The notes under the pieces were generated by a model that had not been told where the DNA came from, did no database searches, and worked only from the letters and a program-made list of their open reading frames with translations. From Solea solea (taxonomy: Eukaryota > Chordata > Actinopteri > Pleuronectiformes > Soleidae): DNA of 64,000 nucleotides. Below are positions 11,208 through 43,828 of the stretch, piece by piece; positions within the stretch are counted from its first letter, which is position 1, and each line of letters starts with the position of its first letter. The position numbers and the translations under genes are program-made. The DNA lies in the NCBI RefSeq assembly GCF_958295425.1, contig NC_081141.1, positions 29,816,342-29,880,341 on the forward strand, read 5' to 3'.

Positions 11208-13235
11208 ATGGAGGAGTCGAGCTCTCAGAAGTTATTATGGGATGGCGACGCTAAGGCGGTGCAGCAGTGTCTCACAGACATCTTCACCAGTGTCTTCACC
11301 ACCTGTGACATCCCTGAAAACGCCATCTTTGGTCCATGTGTCCTCAGTCACACGTCTCTGTACGACAGCATCGCCTTCATCGCCCTGAAGGCCACGGACA
11401 AACGCACGGCGCCATACGTCTTCAGAGTGAGTATATACTTCCACATAGGTCCACATACGTCCACATACGTCCACATACGTCCACATACGTCCACATACGT
11501 ACATAAGACCGGTATTGTACTCAATTCCATTGTAAGTCACTTTGGATAAAAGCGTCTGTAATGTAATGTAATAAAGACGAGATCATGTGACGCAGACCAT
11601 GTGTAGAGATCGAGCGCTCTCGCTGTTTTTCTTTTGCATTATTTTAGTTTTAAAGAAAATGTCCTCTTGTGTCTCAGGTGGACACGTCGGCGACAAACAG
11701 CACGTCCGAGGGTCTGATGTGGCTGCGGCTCGTCCAGTCGGCTCGCGACAGAGAGGAGCAGAACCTGGAGGCGTACGTGAAGAACGGACAACTCTTCTAC
11801 CGCTCGCTGCGGCGCATCGAGAAGGACGAGGAGCTGCTGGTGTGGTACGGCAAAGACCTGGTGGACCTGCTGCTGCTCAGCCCCAGCAGAGCTCCAGCCA
11901 AGACCAAAGGTGAGTGCGGCCTCCAAGGACCTCCGTGCTAACGTCTCACATCATGTTCACTGGGTTGTCTCTAATTTCCCATATTTCCTTCCAGGTTCCT
12001 CTCACCACTCATGTCCCGACTGCAGCCAAAAGTTCCAGTTCGAGTTCCCGTTCCTGGCCCATCTGCGGTTCCGTTGCACCAAGAGACTGCAGAACGTCAC
12101 AGGTGGCGACGAAGAGTCGTGCAAAGAGAGCGGCGGCGAGCGAGCGAACACCACCCCAACCAGGAACTCTCTAAAGGTGGGCCGATCCGAGGGCTTCAGC
12201 GCCAACCAGGACACCAACAAACCCTCCACAGACTTTCACAACCTGGCCCGGGACCTGGAGAACAACCGGACCAGCCCGCCCAGCGACAAGGAGGCAGAGA
12301 TCTGCAGCGAAAGTTCAAGGAAGAGGAAGTTGGTGGAGGCAGAGGAGAGCCGAGGATCCGGCCTCACTCAGACCAAGTCTAAAGACGAGCTGGCAACGTC
12401 AGCTCAGAACTACAGAGGCGTTTACGGTCTGGACGACAACCGCAGGTCCTTCTCTCCACCGCGCTCCACCGAGCCCGGGGAGGGAAAATGCAGCGCCTTC
12501 ACCGAGGTCAAGAAGAATGGAAAACATCACGGCAAAAACCTCCAGAGCGCCAACTCTGAAAACAAAGACGGCGGTCGACCCAGCAGCAACCCGGCAGAGA
12601 AGCACCTGAACACGCGGCAGGTTCTGTCTGAGACGCAGCCAGCACAGACCTCGCCCATGGGCAGCGCCTTCACCTCGGTCAGCCAGCAGGGCGGTGGCAG
12701 CGGCGCAGAGAGGAAGAGCGCCTTCAGTCAACCGTCTCGCTCGTCCTTCTCCCAGATATCACAGCTGGTGATGCCGCCCAAGCTGCTGGACTGTCACCCG
12801 GCAGTGGGCGACACCATCTCCTCCTCCAGACTCTACCAGGCTGACCACCTCGCTGCCAAACTGCAGAGTGCCGAACTGGGCGCCAACTGCCCGGTGCCGG
12901 GCGGCATGACCAAGCAGAACCCTTTCGTCTATGCCACCACCTTCTGGCCCAAGAACTCGGGTGCCATCCAGCTCCAGATGCCGTCGGCGCTCACGCTGCT
13001 GCCGCCCTCCTTCACCTCGCTCTGCCTGCCGGCGCAGAACTGGTGCGCCAAGTGCAACGCCTCCTTCAGGATGACCTCGGACTTGGTTTACCACATGAGG
13101 TCTCACCACAAGAAAGAGTACGCCATGGAGCCGCTGTGCAAGCGCCGGCGCGAGGAGAAGCTCAAGTGTCCCATCTGCAATGAGTCCTTCAGGGAGCGGC
13201 ATCACCTGTCACGTCACATGACCTCCCATAACTGA
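11208..13235 (+). CDS. prdm8: PR domain zinc finger protein 8 (PRDM8)
   Basis: Three coding exons with consistent phase: 11208-11426, 11678-11909 and 11995-13235, giving 563 aa (human about 689). The N-terminus carries the PR/SET domain (DGDAKAVQQCLTDIF, IFGPCVLSHTSLYDS, SEGLMWLRLVQSARD, RSLRRIEKDEELLVWYG). An atypical first zinc finger follows (CPDCSQKFQFEFPFLAHLRF), then a long polar linker. Two C-terminal C2H2 fingers close the protein (WCAKCNASF..YHMRSHH and CPICNESF..HMTSHN). PRDM8 is a nuclear transcriptional repressor of neural and retinal development in vertebrates. The linker is shorter than in mammals and lacks their poly-Gly/Ala tracts. The start is the ATG 35 bases after a TTTGCTTTGCAG acceptor, in a short ATC-repeat leader. 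Teleosts can keep two prdm8 paralogues; the flanking bmp3/prkg2 would suit the prdm8b-type copy, but that is inference. Confidence 0.97.
11506..11572 (+). mobile_element. SINE 3' tail fragment in prdm8 intron 1
   Basis: Contains TTGTAAGTCACTTTGGATAA followed by AGCGTCTGTAATGTAATG. This is the 3' tail shared by many teleost tRNA-derived SINEs, also seen at 16553-16612 and, inverted, at 26845-26906. The tRNA-like head is missing. It directly follows a short ACATACGTCC repeat (about 11440-11500). Confidence 0.7.
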
Positions 13236-13690
13236 CTCAGACTGGAGGTGGGCGGAGCTTACACACAGACTGGTTTTCACTCCTGATCCCCATTTCTTCT
13301 TCTTCTTCTTCTTCTTCTTCTTCTTCTTCTTCTTCTTCTTGTGTATGAAATCACGCTGTGAAAATGAATCTATTTATGAACGTGTGAACACGGAGGAGAT
13401 TTAAATATGTGTAAATGTCTTTTATATCATATAAATGACGTGTTCTTCACGAGCTTTTCAATGTCAACGACAAATAAAACATGAATAATTATTATGATAA
13501 TTATATTTCAGAGTGCATGTAATAATATTGAAATGATTTTAAGATTACAGTGTAAATAAATAACTGCTTTATTTTGTGTCCGTGGGGAATATTTCAGAAT
13601 ATTTCAGAATATTTCAGTGTTTCTTCCTTTAAAACTCGATCGACAATAAAATGACTTTATTTTCAGATGCAGTCGTCAGCAGTGTGTCTC
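13236..13690 (+). other. prdm8: prdm8 3' UTR with (CTT)n and poly(A) signals
   Basis: After the prdm8 stop there is a (CTT)n run at about 13295-13339. AATAAA signals follow at 13473-13478 and 13645-13650. The exact cleavage site cannot be fixed from the sequence. Confidence 0.6.
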
Positions 13691-14213
13691 CTGTTCTTAT
13701 TTGGACTTCAGTGAATTAGATTATGATAATGAATTCAGTATAAAACGAGTGAAATTCATTTTGTTTTTGAAATAAAAAACTTTATTTTGAAAAATCTGAC
13801 GATAGTTTAGCATAAATATGATCATCGCTTCATTTCTTTATTGTTTGTTAAATGTTGAACTGTTCTCGTGTGTAATGAGAAAATAAGATTTTTATATTTA
13901 TATCACATTTTAATCCACTTTCCTGTGTTTTTCAGAATTAAGATTTTACTAATGTGAGAAAGTGACGCTTAATTCAACCTGAATTCCAGTTTTTGTGTAA
14001 AATGCAAAAATGATGTTGGTAAAATAAAGAGAAAATAAAACACGCCTGCGTTTCCACCTTTTTATTATTGTTATCATTATTTTTAGAGTTTTTAATTATA
14101 TAAGACACAGTAGTGATAAAAAGATAAATGGTTTTATATGAACACACTCATTCAGGAAAAGAGCATATTTAGTTTTCATGAATTATTCACAAAGACCGGA
14201 CTGAACTGTTACT
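13691..14213. other. AT-rich intergenic DNA, nothing recognised
   Basis: No coding exon, transposon or long repeat was recognised. This is part of the interval where FGF5 would be expected by comparison with human. Confidence 0.6.
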
Positions 14214-14312
14214 ATGATACTAATAATAATAACGATAATAACGATAATAATGATGATAATAATAATAAAAATGATAATAATGATAATGGAAATTATAATA
14301 ATAATAATAACG

Positions 14313-14343
<31 letters not shown>

Positions 14344-14393
14344 TGATAATAACGATAATAATGATAATGAAAATTATAATAATAATAATAATG

Positions 14394-14436
<43 letters not shown>

Positions 14437-14437
14437 C

Positions 14438-14479
<42 letters not shown>

Positions 14480-14640
14480 GGTGATGATAATAATAATAAT
14501 AATAATGATATTGATAATGAAAATAATGATGATAATAATAATAATAATAATAAGGATAATAATAATGATAATAATAATAATGATAATGATAAGTATAATA
14601 ATAGTAAAATTATTAATAATACTCATAGTATCAGCCAGAT
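14214..14640. repeat. AAT/GAT trinucleotide array
   Basis: About 430 bp of AATAATGAT-type triplets. It gives long poly-Asn, poly-Ile and similar open frames on both strands; these are compositional artefacts. Confidence 0.97.
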
Positions 14641-15112
14641 CTTTTAAATGTGTTGTCTTTCATTAGTAGCTCATGTTTTTATAAAGATGTGACTCAGAGA
14701 TGATTATTTACAGATGACGTCATGATTACATGAAACAGAAGGAGAAATAAAACACGCGCGTGGAGAAAGAAAAGTGTTCTGAGAGAAGCGGAGGAGGAAG
14801 AATGGAAGATGGTACAACATCGCCACCATGTGGTCAAAATAAAAACCACAGTGCAGTTCAGTCATGACATGATAAATGTGCTGTGAGCGCCCTCTGCTGC
14901 TGGAACCAGGATGACACAAGCGAACACTCAGTGAAACATGGCGCCGGCAGAGACACGAAGTGACGTCACATGATCACGCCCCCCCCCCACACACACACAC
15001 ACACACACCCCCACACACACACACTGCTGCCTCCATCACTAAGTTCCAATGTCTTATTTTGTCTCTTCAGTGTTCAGAAGTGACCACACGAGGCAGCAGA
15101 GGACCAGCAGCA

Positions 15113-15156
<44 letters not shown>

Positions 15157-15451
15157 TGACAGTCAGTTTACGTATATATACCACTGTCTGTTTGTCTCTG
15201 TCTGTCCCTCAGTGTATGCCTGTCTGTGTCTGTCCTCAGTTCTCTGTTCTCTGTCCTCTGTCCTCTGTCCTCTGTCCAAGCCAAAGATGATTTTAGCAGC
15301 CGGCTGTTTGTGAGAGAATCTGCGGTCATGACCTTTTAGCACAGGGATGAAGATCAGAGGAGGAGGAAGAGGAGGGGGAGGAGCCATACTCCTGACAAAC
15401 AGGTGAACATTCTTCATAAAAGTAAGAAAATAGGTTATGACTTTATGTATC
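14641..15451. other. Intergenic DNA with microsatellites and a dispersed repeat copy
   Basis: Holds CA/C tracts at 14978-15023, a GT tract at 15115-15154 and TCTGTCC repeats at about 15238-15276. A copy of an unnamed dispersed repeat lies at 15022-15114 (ends CTGCTGCCTCCATCACTAAG and ACACGAGGCAGCAGAGGACC). No coding exon was recognised. Confidence 0.6.
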
Positions 15452-16366
15452 TTTGATTATCATTGATTATCTTTGATTATCATTGATTATCATTGATTAT
15501 GACTTTAATTATCATTGATTATGACTTTGATTATCATTGATTATGACTTTGATTATCTTTGATTATCATTGATTATGACTTTATTCATCTTTGATTATCA
15601 TTGATTATCATTGATTATGACTTTGATTATCATTGATTATCATTGATTATGACTTTGATTATCATTGATTATCATTGTTTATGACTTTGATTATCTTTGA
15701 TTATCATTGATTATCATTGATTATGACTTTGATTATCATTTATTATCATTGATTATGACTTTGATTATCTTTGATTATCATTGATTATCATTGATTATGA
15801 CTTTGATTATCATTGATTATGACTTTGATTATCATTGATTATCATTGATTATGACTTTAATTATCATTGATTATGACTTTGATTTTCATTGATTATGACT
15901 TTGATTATCATTGTTTATGACTTTGATTATCTTTGATTATCATTGATTATCATTGATTATGACTTTGATTATCTTTGATTATCATTGATTATGACTTTGA
16001 TTATCATTGATTATCATTGATTATGACTTTGATTATAATTGATTATCATTGATTATGACTTTATTTATCTTTGATTATCATTGATTATCATTGATTATGA
16101 CTTTGATTATCATTGATTATGACTTTGATTATCATTGATTATGACTTTGATTATCATTGAGTATCATTGATTTTGACTTTGATTATTATTGATTATGACT
16201 TTGATTATCATTTATTATCATTGATTCTGACTTTATTTATCTTCGATTATCATTGATTATGACTTTGATTATAATTGATTATCATTGATTATGACTTTAT
16301 TTATCTTTGATAATCATTGATTATCATTGATTATGACTTTTATTATCATTGATTATGACTTTGAGT
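15452..16366. repeat. GATTATCATT / GATTATGACTTT array
   Basis: About 0.9 kb built from two interleaved units, TTGATTATCA (about 10-11 bp) and TTGATTATGACTT (about 13 bp), in irregular order. It lies between prdm8 and cfap299. Confidence 0.95.
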
Positions 16367-16479
16367 GATCGTGTTCTGGTCAGTTATGATTCTGTTTTTA
16401 CTTTTTTATTGTGTTTATAATAATTATATAAAACAGTGAATAAAGTCTAAATCTCCACTGATTTTCTTCATCATTCAGG

Positions 16480-16612
16480 TGTGGGGGTGGATTGGCTCTG
16501 TGTGCAAAAGACATCATGGTCGCAAGTTCAACTCCAGCACTGGCAGGTTGTACTCAATTCCCTTGTAAGTCGCTTTGGATAAAAACGTCTGTTAAATGAC
16601 ATGTAATGTAAA
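16480..16612 (+). mobile_element. tRNA-derived SINE (near-complete)
   Basis: A tRNA-like head with a B-box-like AAGTTCAACTCC at about 16527-16538 is followed by the common teleost 3' tail (TTGTAAGTCGCTTTGGATAA, then CGTCTGTTAAATGACATG). It ends just upstream of the cfap299 promoter region. The family name is not assigned. Confidence 0.65.
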
Positions 16613-16624
16613 TTGACTTGTCGT

Positions 16625-16681
16625 TGACGTCATTTCCGGTCGCAAACCGGAAACCGCCAGGCACGCGTTTGCCATGGCGAC
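16625..16681 (+). promoter_or_regulatory. cfap299: cfap299 proximal promoter: CRE, ETS sites and RFX X-box
   Basis: A perfect CRE, TGACGTCA, is at 16625-16632. Facing ETS-type sites TTCCGG and CCGGAA are at about 16635-16639 and 16647-16652. TTTGCCATGGCGAC at 16668-16681 matches 12 of 14 positions of the palindromic RFX X-box GTTGCCATGGCAAC. RFX factors drive ciliary genes and the adjacent gene is a cilia/flagella protein, so the site makes functional sense. The ATG of cfap299 is 23 bases further on. Confidence 0.6.
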
Positions 16682-16703
16682 TTGACAACAGTAAACAGTG
16701 AAG

Positions 16704-37674
<20,971 letters not shown>

Positions 37675-38476
37675 GCTTCACATCATGAGGAAGATGATGA
37701 AGATGATGTCATCAGTCCTGATGTCTGGAGGGAAACAAGGGCGGAGTCAAGTGCTTTTATGATTTTAAATGTTTAAATTTGAGATTACTTTAGTTTAACT
37801 TACGTTTAGTGCAGGTTTAGTTTAGATTTGGTTTAACTTTAGTTTCGGTTTGTTTTCAGATAATGTGTAAAAGTTGAAAGTTTCATGTAAACATTGTGCA
37901 GATGATAAATGAAAATCGTTATTAAGTTAACTTTGTTCAAAGTTAGCTTAGCATCATAACCACTAGCTATGCAGTGACTGGTTAACTTGTGTTAGTTATT
38001 ATTCACTTATCAGTCATCATCATGATTTCAGATTCTTTATAAAGTTTATTCAGATTAAATCAACTTTATTGTTCTCACAGAAACAAACATGACACTGAGG
38101 ATGTGATTTTAAAATATTAAAAACAAAAACAGAAGTAAAATCATAAAAGTCTAAAAACAAACTGTGTCAGGTGATAAATAAAACACACACACACACACAC
38201 ACACACAGAGTAATGATTTCACAATAAAAGCCTGGTGTAAACGCTTCCTCTTCATTACTTTGATGGCATTCTTATTAGCTGCTGCTAATGTACACAACAT
38301 GAGCTAAAGGGGCGATGATGACGTCATCATCAGAGAGTGAGTGTGTGTGAGAGAGAGAGAGTGTGTGAGAGAGAGAGAGAGTGTGTGAGAGAGAGAGAGA
38401 GTGTGTGAGAGAGAGAGAGAGAGAGAGAGAACTCTAAACAGTGAGCTTCTCTCTTCACCTTCACTGAAGCTGTGGA

Positions 38477-38509
<33 letters not shown>

Positions 38510-38663
38510 ACTGATCTTTGATCAGTGATCAGCTGAGTGACGTCAGAGGTCACGTGTTTCTGTGTCCTCAGGTGATGACCTGATATCTGTGTGGACTTAA
38601 TCTCTTCTTCTTCTGTCGGAAACGTGTTTCATCATCATCATCATCATCGTCGTCTTCATCACG
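37675..38663. other. cfap299-bmp3 intergenic region
   Basis: Includes the probable cfap299 3' UTR (AATAAA at 38177-38182 and 38223-38228), a CA tract at 38183-38206, a GTGTGAGAGAGAGA array at about 38338-38429, a (CTGT)n run at about 38479-38500 and an ATC/CTTC-rich leader before the bmp3 start. No other gene was seen. Confidence 0.65.
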
Positions 38664-41600
38664 ATGTGTCCTCTGGTCTCGCGGATTGTCCTCGCGCTCC
38701 TGTGTGTGTGGACGTACCTGTGCCGTGGACAGTGCGCGCTCCTGAGGACAGACACGAGCTCTGAGCGGAGGACAGTGGACAAACATCACGAGGACACGCT
38801 GACGGAACACATGCAGCTGCTTTATGACAAATACACGCGCGCGGGCTTTTCCTTCAGAGACGGAAACACGGTCCGGAGCTTCAAAGCACACCGCGGTACG
38901 TGTGACACGCGCACACACACATACACGCACGCACATATATTTACATACACGCACGCACGCACACATAAACGATCACTCACACACACAGAGTTTCACAACT
39001 TTACTTTCACGTCGTCATCATCATCATCATCCTCTGTCCTGCTCACACAGGCACATCTGGTACTGTACCGCCCCCTGTGGTCCAGTGTGTGTACAGCACA
39101 GCATTTAAATTACATTACATTAATAAACACATATGTACATTTAATGTTAATCTGATTGAATGTTAATTTGAGTGTTAATCTGTTTAAATGTTAATCTGTT
39201 TAAAGGGGACATATTATGCAAAATCAACTTTTTTAATCATTTTAATACTTATATTTGGGACTCTGGAGGCCCTACCAGTCACCAAAGTGTGGAAAAAGAA
39301 TACTCAGTCATGTTTTCATGGTCCCCCTTAGTGTAAGTATAGGCGATAAAACACACCATGTTGAATTCCCTGCGCTTATGACGGCAGCATGCACATTTCA
39401 CCGCGAATGTTACCGCCCACCAGTAAGTTTACCTCGAGAGCTCCACCATAGCTCCACCCTTAGCTCCACCTTAGCTTCACCATAGCTCCACCTTAGCTCC
39501 ACCTTGTCCCTGCGAGAGTGCAGGCGAGGGAGGAAGAGCGGTATTATGTCATCGCGGAGGGACAAGTGTGCTGTTGGTGGCTGCACAGTGGAGCACAGTG
39601 TTTTACACAAACTTCCAGCCTCAGAGGATTTGATATATGAAGCTAATGTGCTGGATAAAGTCAGCAAACGTGTGTTCGTGTGTTCGCACCACTTCACATC
39701 AGTGGTATTTAGTCAGCGACCGTCTTTCACCGACGTACAAACACACACATTTTTAAGAAAAGGTCAACTAGAGGTCAGCGGTGCTGTCCCTAAGTGTTTT
39801 TAACTGATTTACAGTTGGTCAGTGTTCGGCTCGATCCTTGTGTCGGACGTCTCTTCCTGTGACGACACTCTCGCTGCCATGTTGATATTGTCAGAGAACT
39901 AGTGGAGGGAGGAGGAGAGGAATGAGGGGAGGGAACAGGAGCTGAGCGAGTGAGCGCAGTAACAAGGACAAATCAGAAACACCCTGGAAGAAGTGGGCGT
40001 GTGTTTGCCTGTGTCTCATTGGCATGTAAAGGGAGCGTTCTTAAAGGGGCGGGTTTAGCAGGGTTATTGAACTGCTACGGTGCTTCATCCTTATGGTATT
40101 TTGACCAAAGCATAGCGTCACAGACATGTTCATTAGGACACCAGGGAACTATTTTAACTTGGAGAAATAGGGTATAATATGTCCCCTTTAAGTGTTAATC
40201 TGTTAAAGTGTTAATCTGAATGTTAATCTGTTTAAATGTTAATCTGAATGTTAATCTGTTTAAATGTTCATCTGAATGTTGATCTGTTTAAATGTTAATT
40301 TGAATGTTAATCTGTTTAAATGTTTATCTGATTGAATGTTAATCTGTTTAAATGTTAATCTGATTGAATGTTAATTTGATTGAATGTTAATCTGAATGTT
40401 CATCTGATTGAATGTTAATCTGTTTAAATGTTAATCTGATTGAATGTTAATTTGATTGAATGTTAATCTGTTTAAATGTTAATCTGTTTAAATGTTAATC
40501 TGATTAAATGTTAATCTGACTGAATGTTAATTTGATTGAATGTTAATCTGTTTAAATGTTAATCTGAATGTTAATCTGTTTAAATGTTAATCTGAATGTT
40601 AATCTGTTTAAATGTTAATTTGATTGAATGTTAATCTGTTTAAATGTTAATCTGATTGAATGTTAATCTGATTGAGTGTAATCAGATTATTCTTCTGTGT
40701 CTCAGGTTCCGTGGACAGGAAGCAGCTGCAGATCTTTAATCTCACGTCTCTCACTAAGTCTGAGGACGTCCTCTCAGCCACGCTTCATTTCTACGTCACA
40801 GATCTTCACAAGGCCACACGGGGGGGCTGCGGTCACCGCGGCCCGCGGGGACACAGCCACGTCCATGTGGTGATCTGGAGCTTCGGCTCCGTGGCCGACG
40901 AGCCGCGGACACTGGGACAGTTCCACGTGAACGTGTCCACGCCCCACAGAGGCGGGGTCTCGTGGCAGTGGAAGGACATCACGCGCGCGCTCACCGAGGC
41001 CAAACATCGCGGCGAGCTGCTGATCGGCATCGACGTGAAGAAGAAGCTGCCGTCGCGGCGCTCGCCGTACATCCTCGTCTACGCCAACGACTCATCCATT
41101 TCTGAGCCCGAGAGCGTGGTCGCCACTTTGCAGAGACACCGCGCAGTGGGCGGAGACTCCCTTGGCTCCGCCCCACACAGTTTCCTCAGACTGGGTGAGC
41201 GGAACCAGACGCGGCGCAGACGCTCGGTCGACGTTCTGCTCCCGCTACAAAACAACGAGCTTCCCGGACCCGAGTATCCGTACGAGACGGCGGGCTGGGA
41301 CGAGTCCGGTCCTTACCGACCGCTCCAGAACAAACGGGGGCGGCGACCGCGGAAGAAGACGCGCAAGAATCAGCGGCACAAGGTTCCTCTGCTGCAGTTT
41401 GACGAGCACACGATTAACACGGCGAGAAAGAAGCAGTGGAACGAGCCGAGGAACTGCGCGCGCAGACACCTGAAGGTGGACTTCGCTGACATCGGCTGGA
41501 GCGAGTGGATTATCTCACCGGAGTCGTTTGAAGCCTTCTACTGCTCTGGATCCTGTCAGTTCCCCATGCCCAAGGTCAGAGGTCACATGACTTATCATGT

Positions 41601-42761
41601 GATGTCACATCAAGAAACAAGAAACACAAACGTCTATGTTTAATCTGGTTACTCTGGTTAGTCTGATTTCTCTGGTCAATCTGTTTAATCTGGTTAGTCT
41701 GGTTTAATCTGGTTTCTCTGGTTACTATGTTTAATCTGGTTACTATGTTTAATCTGGTTTCTCTGGTTAGTCTGATTTCTCTGGTTACTCTGGTTACTAT
41801 GTTTAATCTGGTTACTATGTTTAATCTGGTTACTCTGGTTTCTCTGGTTACTATGTTTAATCTGGTTACTCTGGTTAATCTAGTTTCTCTGGTTACTATG
41901 TTTAATCTGGTTTCTCTGGTTAATCTAGTTTCTCTGGTTACTATGTTTTATCTGGTTTCTCTGGTTTCTCTGGTTACTCTGTTTAATCTGGTTACTATTG
42001 TTAATCTGGTTTCTCTGGTTACTATGTTTAATCTGGTTACTATGTTTAATCTGGTTACTCTGGTTTCTCTGGTTACTATGTTTAATCTGGTTACTCTGGT
42101 TAATCTAGTTTCTCTGGTTACTATGTTTAATCTGGTTTCTCTGGTTAATCTAGTTTCTCTGGTTACTATGTTTTATCTGGTTTCTCTGGTTTCTCTGGTT
42201 ACTCTGTTTAATCTGGTTACTATTGTTAATCTGGTTTCTCTGGTTACTATGTTTAATCTGGTTACTCTCCTTCAGTGAAACATCTGATGATGTGTGTGAG
42301 TGAAAGTGCGGCTGTGAACGTTTCTCAAACAATAATCCTGCCTGAGGCTCCTCCCACTCTATGATGTTAACTCTGCCAGGTCAAAGCCACAGGTGCTCAT
42401 TACAGGTCAGTGAGTGGGCGGAGCTCTGATCAGATGACACACACATCTGTGGGTTATAATCCACCTGCAGCTGCTGTGTGTATGTGTAATGTTGAATTGT
42501 GGATTCTTAATTGTTGCATGAATAATCTGTGGATGAATAATCTGTCTTGTGTGTGTTTTTTTGCCTCAGTCTCTGAAGCCGTCGAATCACGCCACCATCC
42601 AAAGCATCGTGCGAGCGGTGGGCGTGGTCCCCGGGATCCCTGAGCCGTGCTGCGTCCCGGAGACGATGTCCTCGCTGAGCATCCTCTTCTTCGACGAGGA
42701 CAAGAACGTGGTATTGAAGGTTTATCCAAACATGACGGTGGATTCCTGCGCCTGCAGATAG
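38664..42761 (+). CDS. bmp3: Bone morphogenetic protein 3 (BMP3)
   Basis: Three exons in phase: 38664-38895, 40706-41574 and 42570-42761, giving 430 aa (human 472). The N-terminus is a signal peptide ([18 protein letters not shown]). A TGF-beta propeptide follows, with basic sites at RRRRS (after residue 250) and in the KTRKNQRHK region. The C-terminal cystine-knot domain is nearly identical to mammalian BMP3: [70 protein letters not shown] and the terminal CACR. All seven knot cysteines are present. BMP3 is a secreted, atypical BMP that antagonises BMP signalling in bone and cartilage. The exon 2/3 junction after QFPMPK leaves the two halves of the ligand domain on separate exons. Both introns carry tandem arrays; intron 1 also carries a TTAA-flanked transposon. 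Confidence 0.97.
39204..40187. mobile_element. TTAA-flanked DNA transposon (984 bp), Kolobok- or piggyBac-type
   Basis: Terminal inverted repeats AGGGGACATATTATGC (left) and TATAATATGTCCCCT (right) are flanked by TTAA on both sides (39200-39203, 40188-40191). TTAA target sites are used by the Kolobok and piggyBac superfamilies. The THAP-like finger inside favours Kolobok. The insertion splits a GTTAATCTGTTTAAAT array in bmp3 intron 1, which continues on both sides. Confidence 0.8.
39546..39803 (+). pseudogene. THAP-like finger frame inside the TTAA element
   Basis: An 85-codon frame from ATG 39546 reads [12 protein letters not shown], later LHKLPAS, then RVFVCSHHF. This fits the C-x(2-4)-C ... 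C-x2-H pattern of a THAP zinc finger with slightly short spacing. THAP fingers are DNA-binding domains of P-element and Kolobok transposases. No catalytic transposase core follows, so it is read as a remnant or a domain-only non-autonomous element. A CCTTAGCTCCACC short repeat at about 39437-39505 precedes it. Confidence 0.55.
41640..42275. repeat. CTGGTTACTATGTTTAAT array, bmp3 intron 2
   Basis: Units mix TCTGGTTACT, TCTGGTTTCT and ATGTTTAATC. A 225-bp block is duplicated in tandem (landmark CTATGTTTTATCTGG at 41941 and 42166). The ORF reading FNLVSLV repeats is not coding. Confidence 0.95.
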
Positions 42762-43792
42762 TTTCACGTTTCCTTTAACTCCTCCTCCTGCTTCACATCA
42801 CTGGGGTGGGCGGAGCCTGGTGTTAACGCTAAAGAGGATGCTGCTCACAGGTCATGTAACTTTTTCTCGTGGACGTTAAAGAGGAAGATTAAATATCCGT
42901 GATGTGATAAAAGCCACATTTCTGCGTTTATCATAAACTCTGAAGTGGGCGGGGCGTTAGGGTTGGGGGGTGTGGTTTGCTCACACTTGTGTATTTATGT
43001 CACTGTTGTTCACCATGACAGAACTTTATTGATTCTATTCAAATGTTAGAGAGAATATTTCACACTGATTATTTAAAACAGACGACATTATTAAAGTTTT
43101 AAAATGTGTGAGCGCCCCCTGCTGCTGACATCCTGGAATCTCACAAACAAACAGATTTGATCACATGATCACGTCTTTATCTCACTGTTACACACACACA
43201 CACACTCACACTCAGCTGCTGGTCCTCTGCCGCCTCGTGTGGTCACTGATTTCCACTCTGGACTTTGGTGTAGGAGAGTGAGTGTGTGTGTGTGTGTGTG
43301 TGTGTGAGTCTCAGGCTGTCAGCAGCAGGGGGCGCTCACAGCTTAAAGCTTATTGTTTGTTTTTTTGTTTGTGATTTTTCAGTTTCTTTTTTACTTTGAA
43401 ACTGACAATAGATTTTTTTTAAATATAGACGAATATTATTTAGAAAAAAATATTCTATCGTTTTTATAAAAAACATAAAGCAGATTCTTTGTTTAGCAGA
43501 TTTTTTATTTTTATAATTAAAAGAACAAATATGATGAATAAATACCAAGTATTAGACGGATCAGACGTCACCTGATCAGGAAATGAAGTTTTCACAGGTT
43601 GGATGATGTTGGTTAAACTAGTTTTGCTAACTAGTGAGTTAGTGTAGATGGTTAGTGATGCTTCATTACTAATGCTAACTACCATTAAACACAACTAAGT
43701 TACTAGTTAACTCCTCCCTCATCATTAGTATGTTTGTATTTTCTACATAAATCATTGAAGTCACATGTCCACAGACACCAGCAGGGGGCAGC

Positions 43793-43828
<36 letters not shown>

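Larger units (their letters stand above)
39100..40680. repeat. GTTAATCTGTTTAAAT / GTTAATCTGATTGAAT array, bmp3 intron 1
   Basis: About 16-bp units before (39110-39200) and after (40188-40680) the TTAA transposon. The right arm ends about 25 bases before the exon 2 acceptor at 40705. Confidence 0.9.

Noticed and set aside
14138..14666. Poly-Asn / poly-Ile proteins
   Set aside because: Pure AAT/GAT microsatellite translated in three frames.
39504..39803. Host THAP-domain gene
   Set aside because: The frame lies wholly inside a TTAA-flanked element with inverted ends, in a bmp3 intron.
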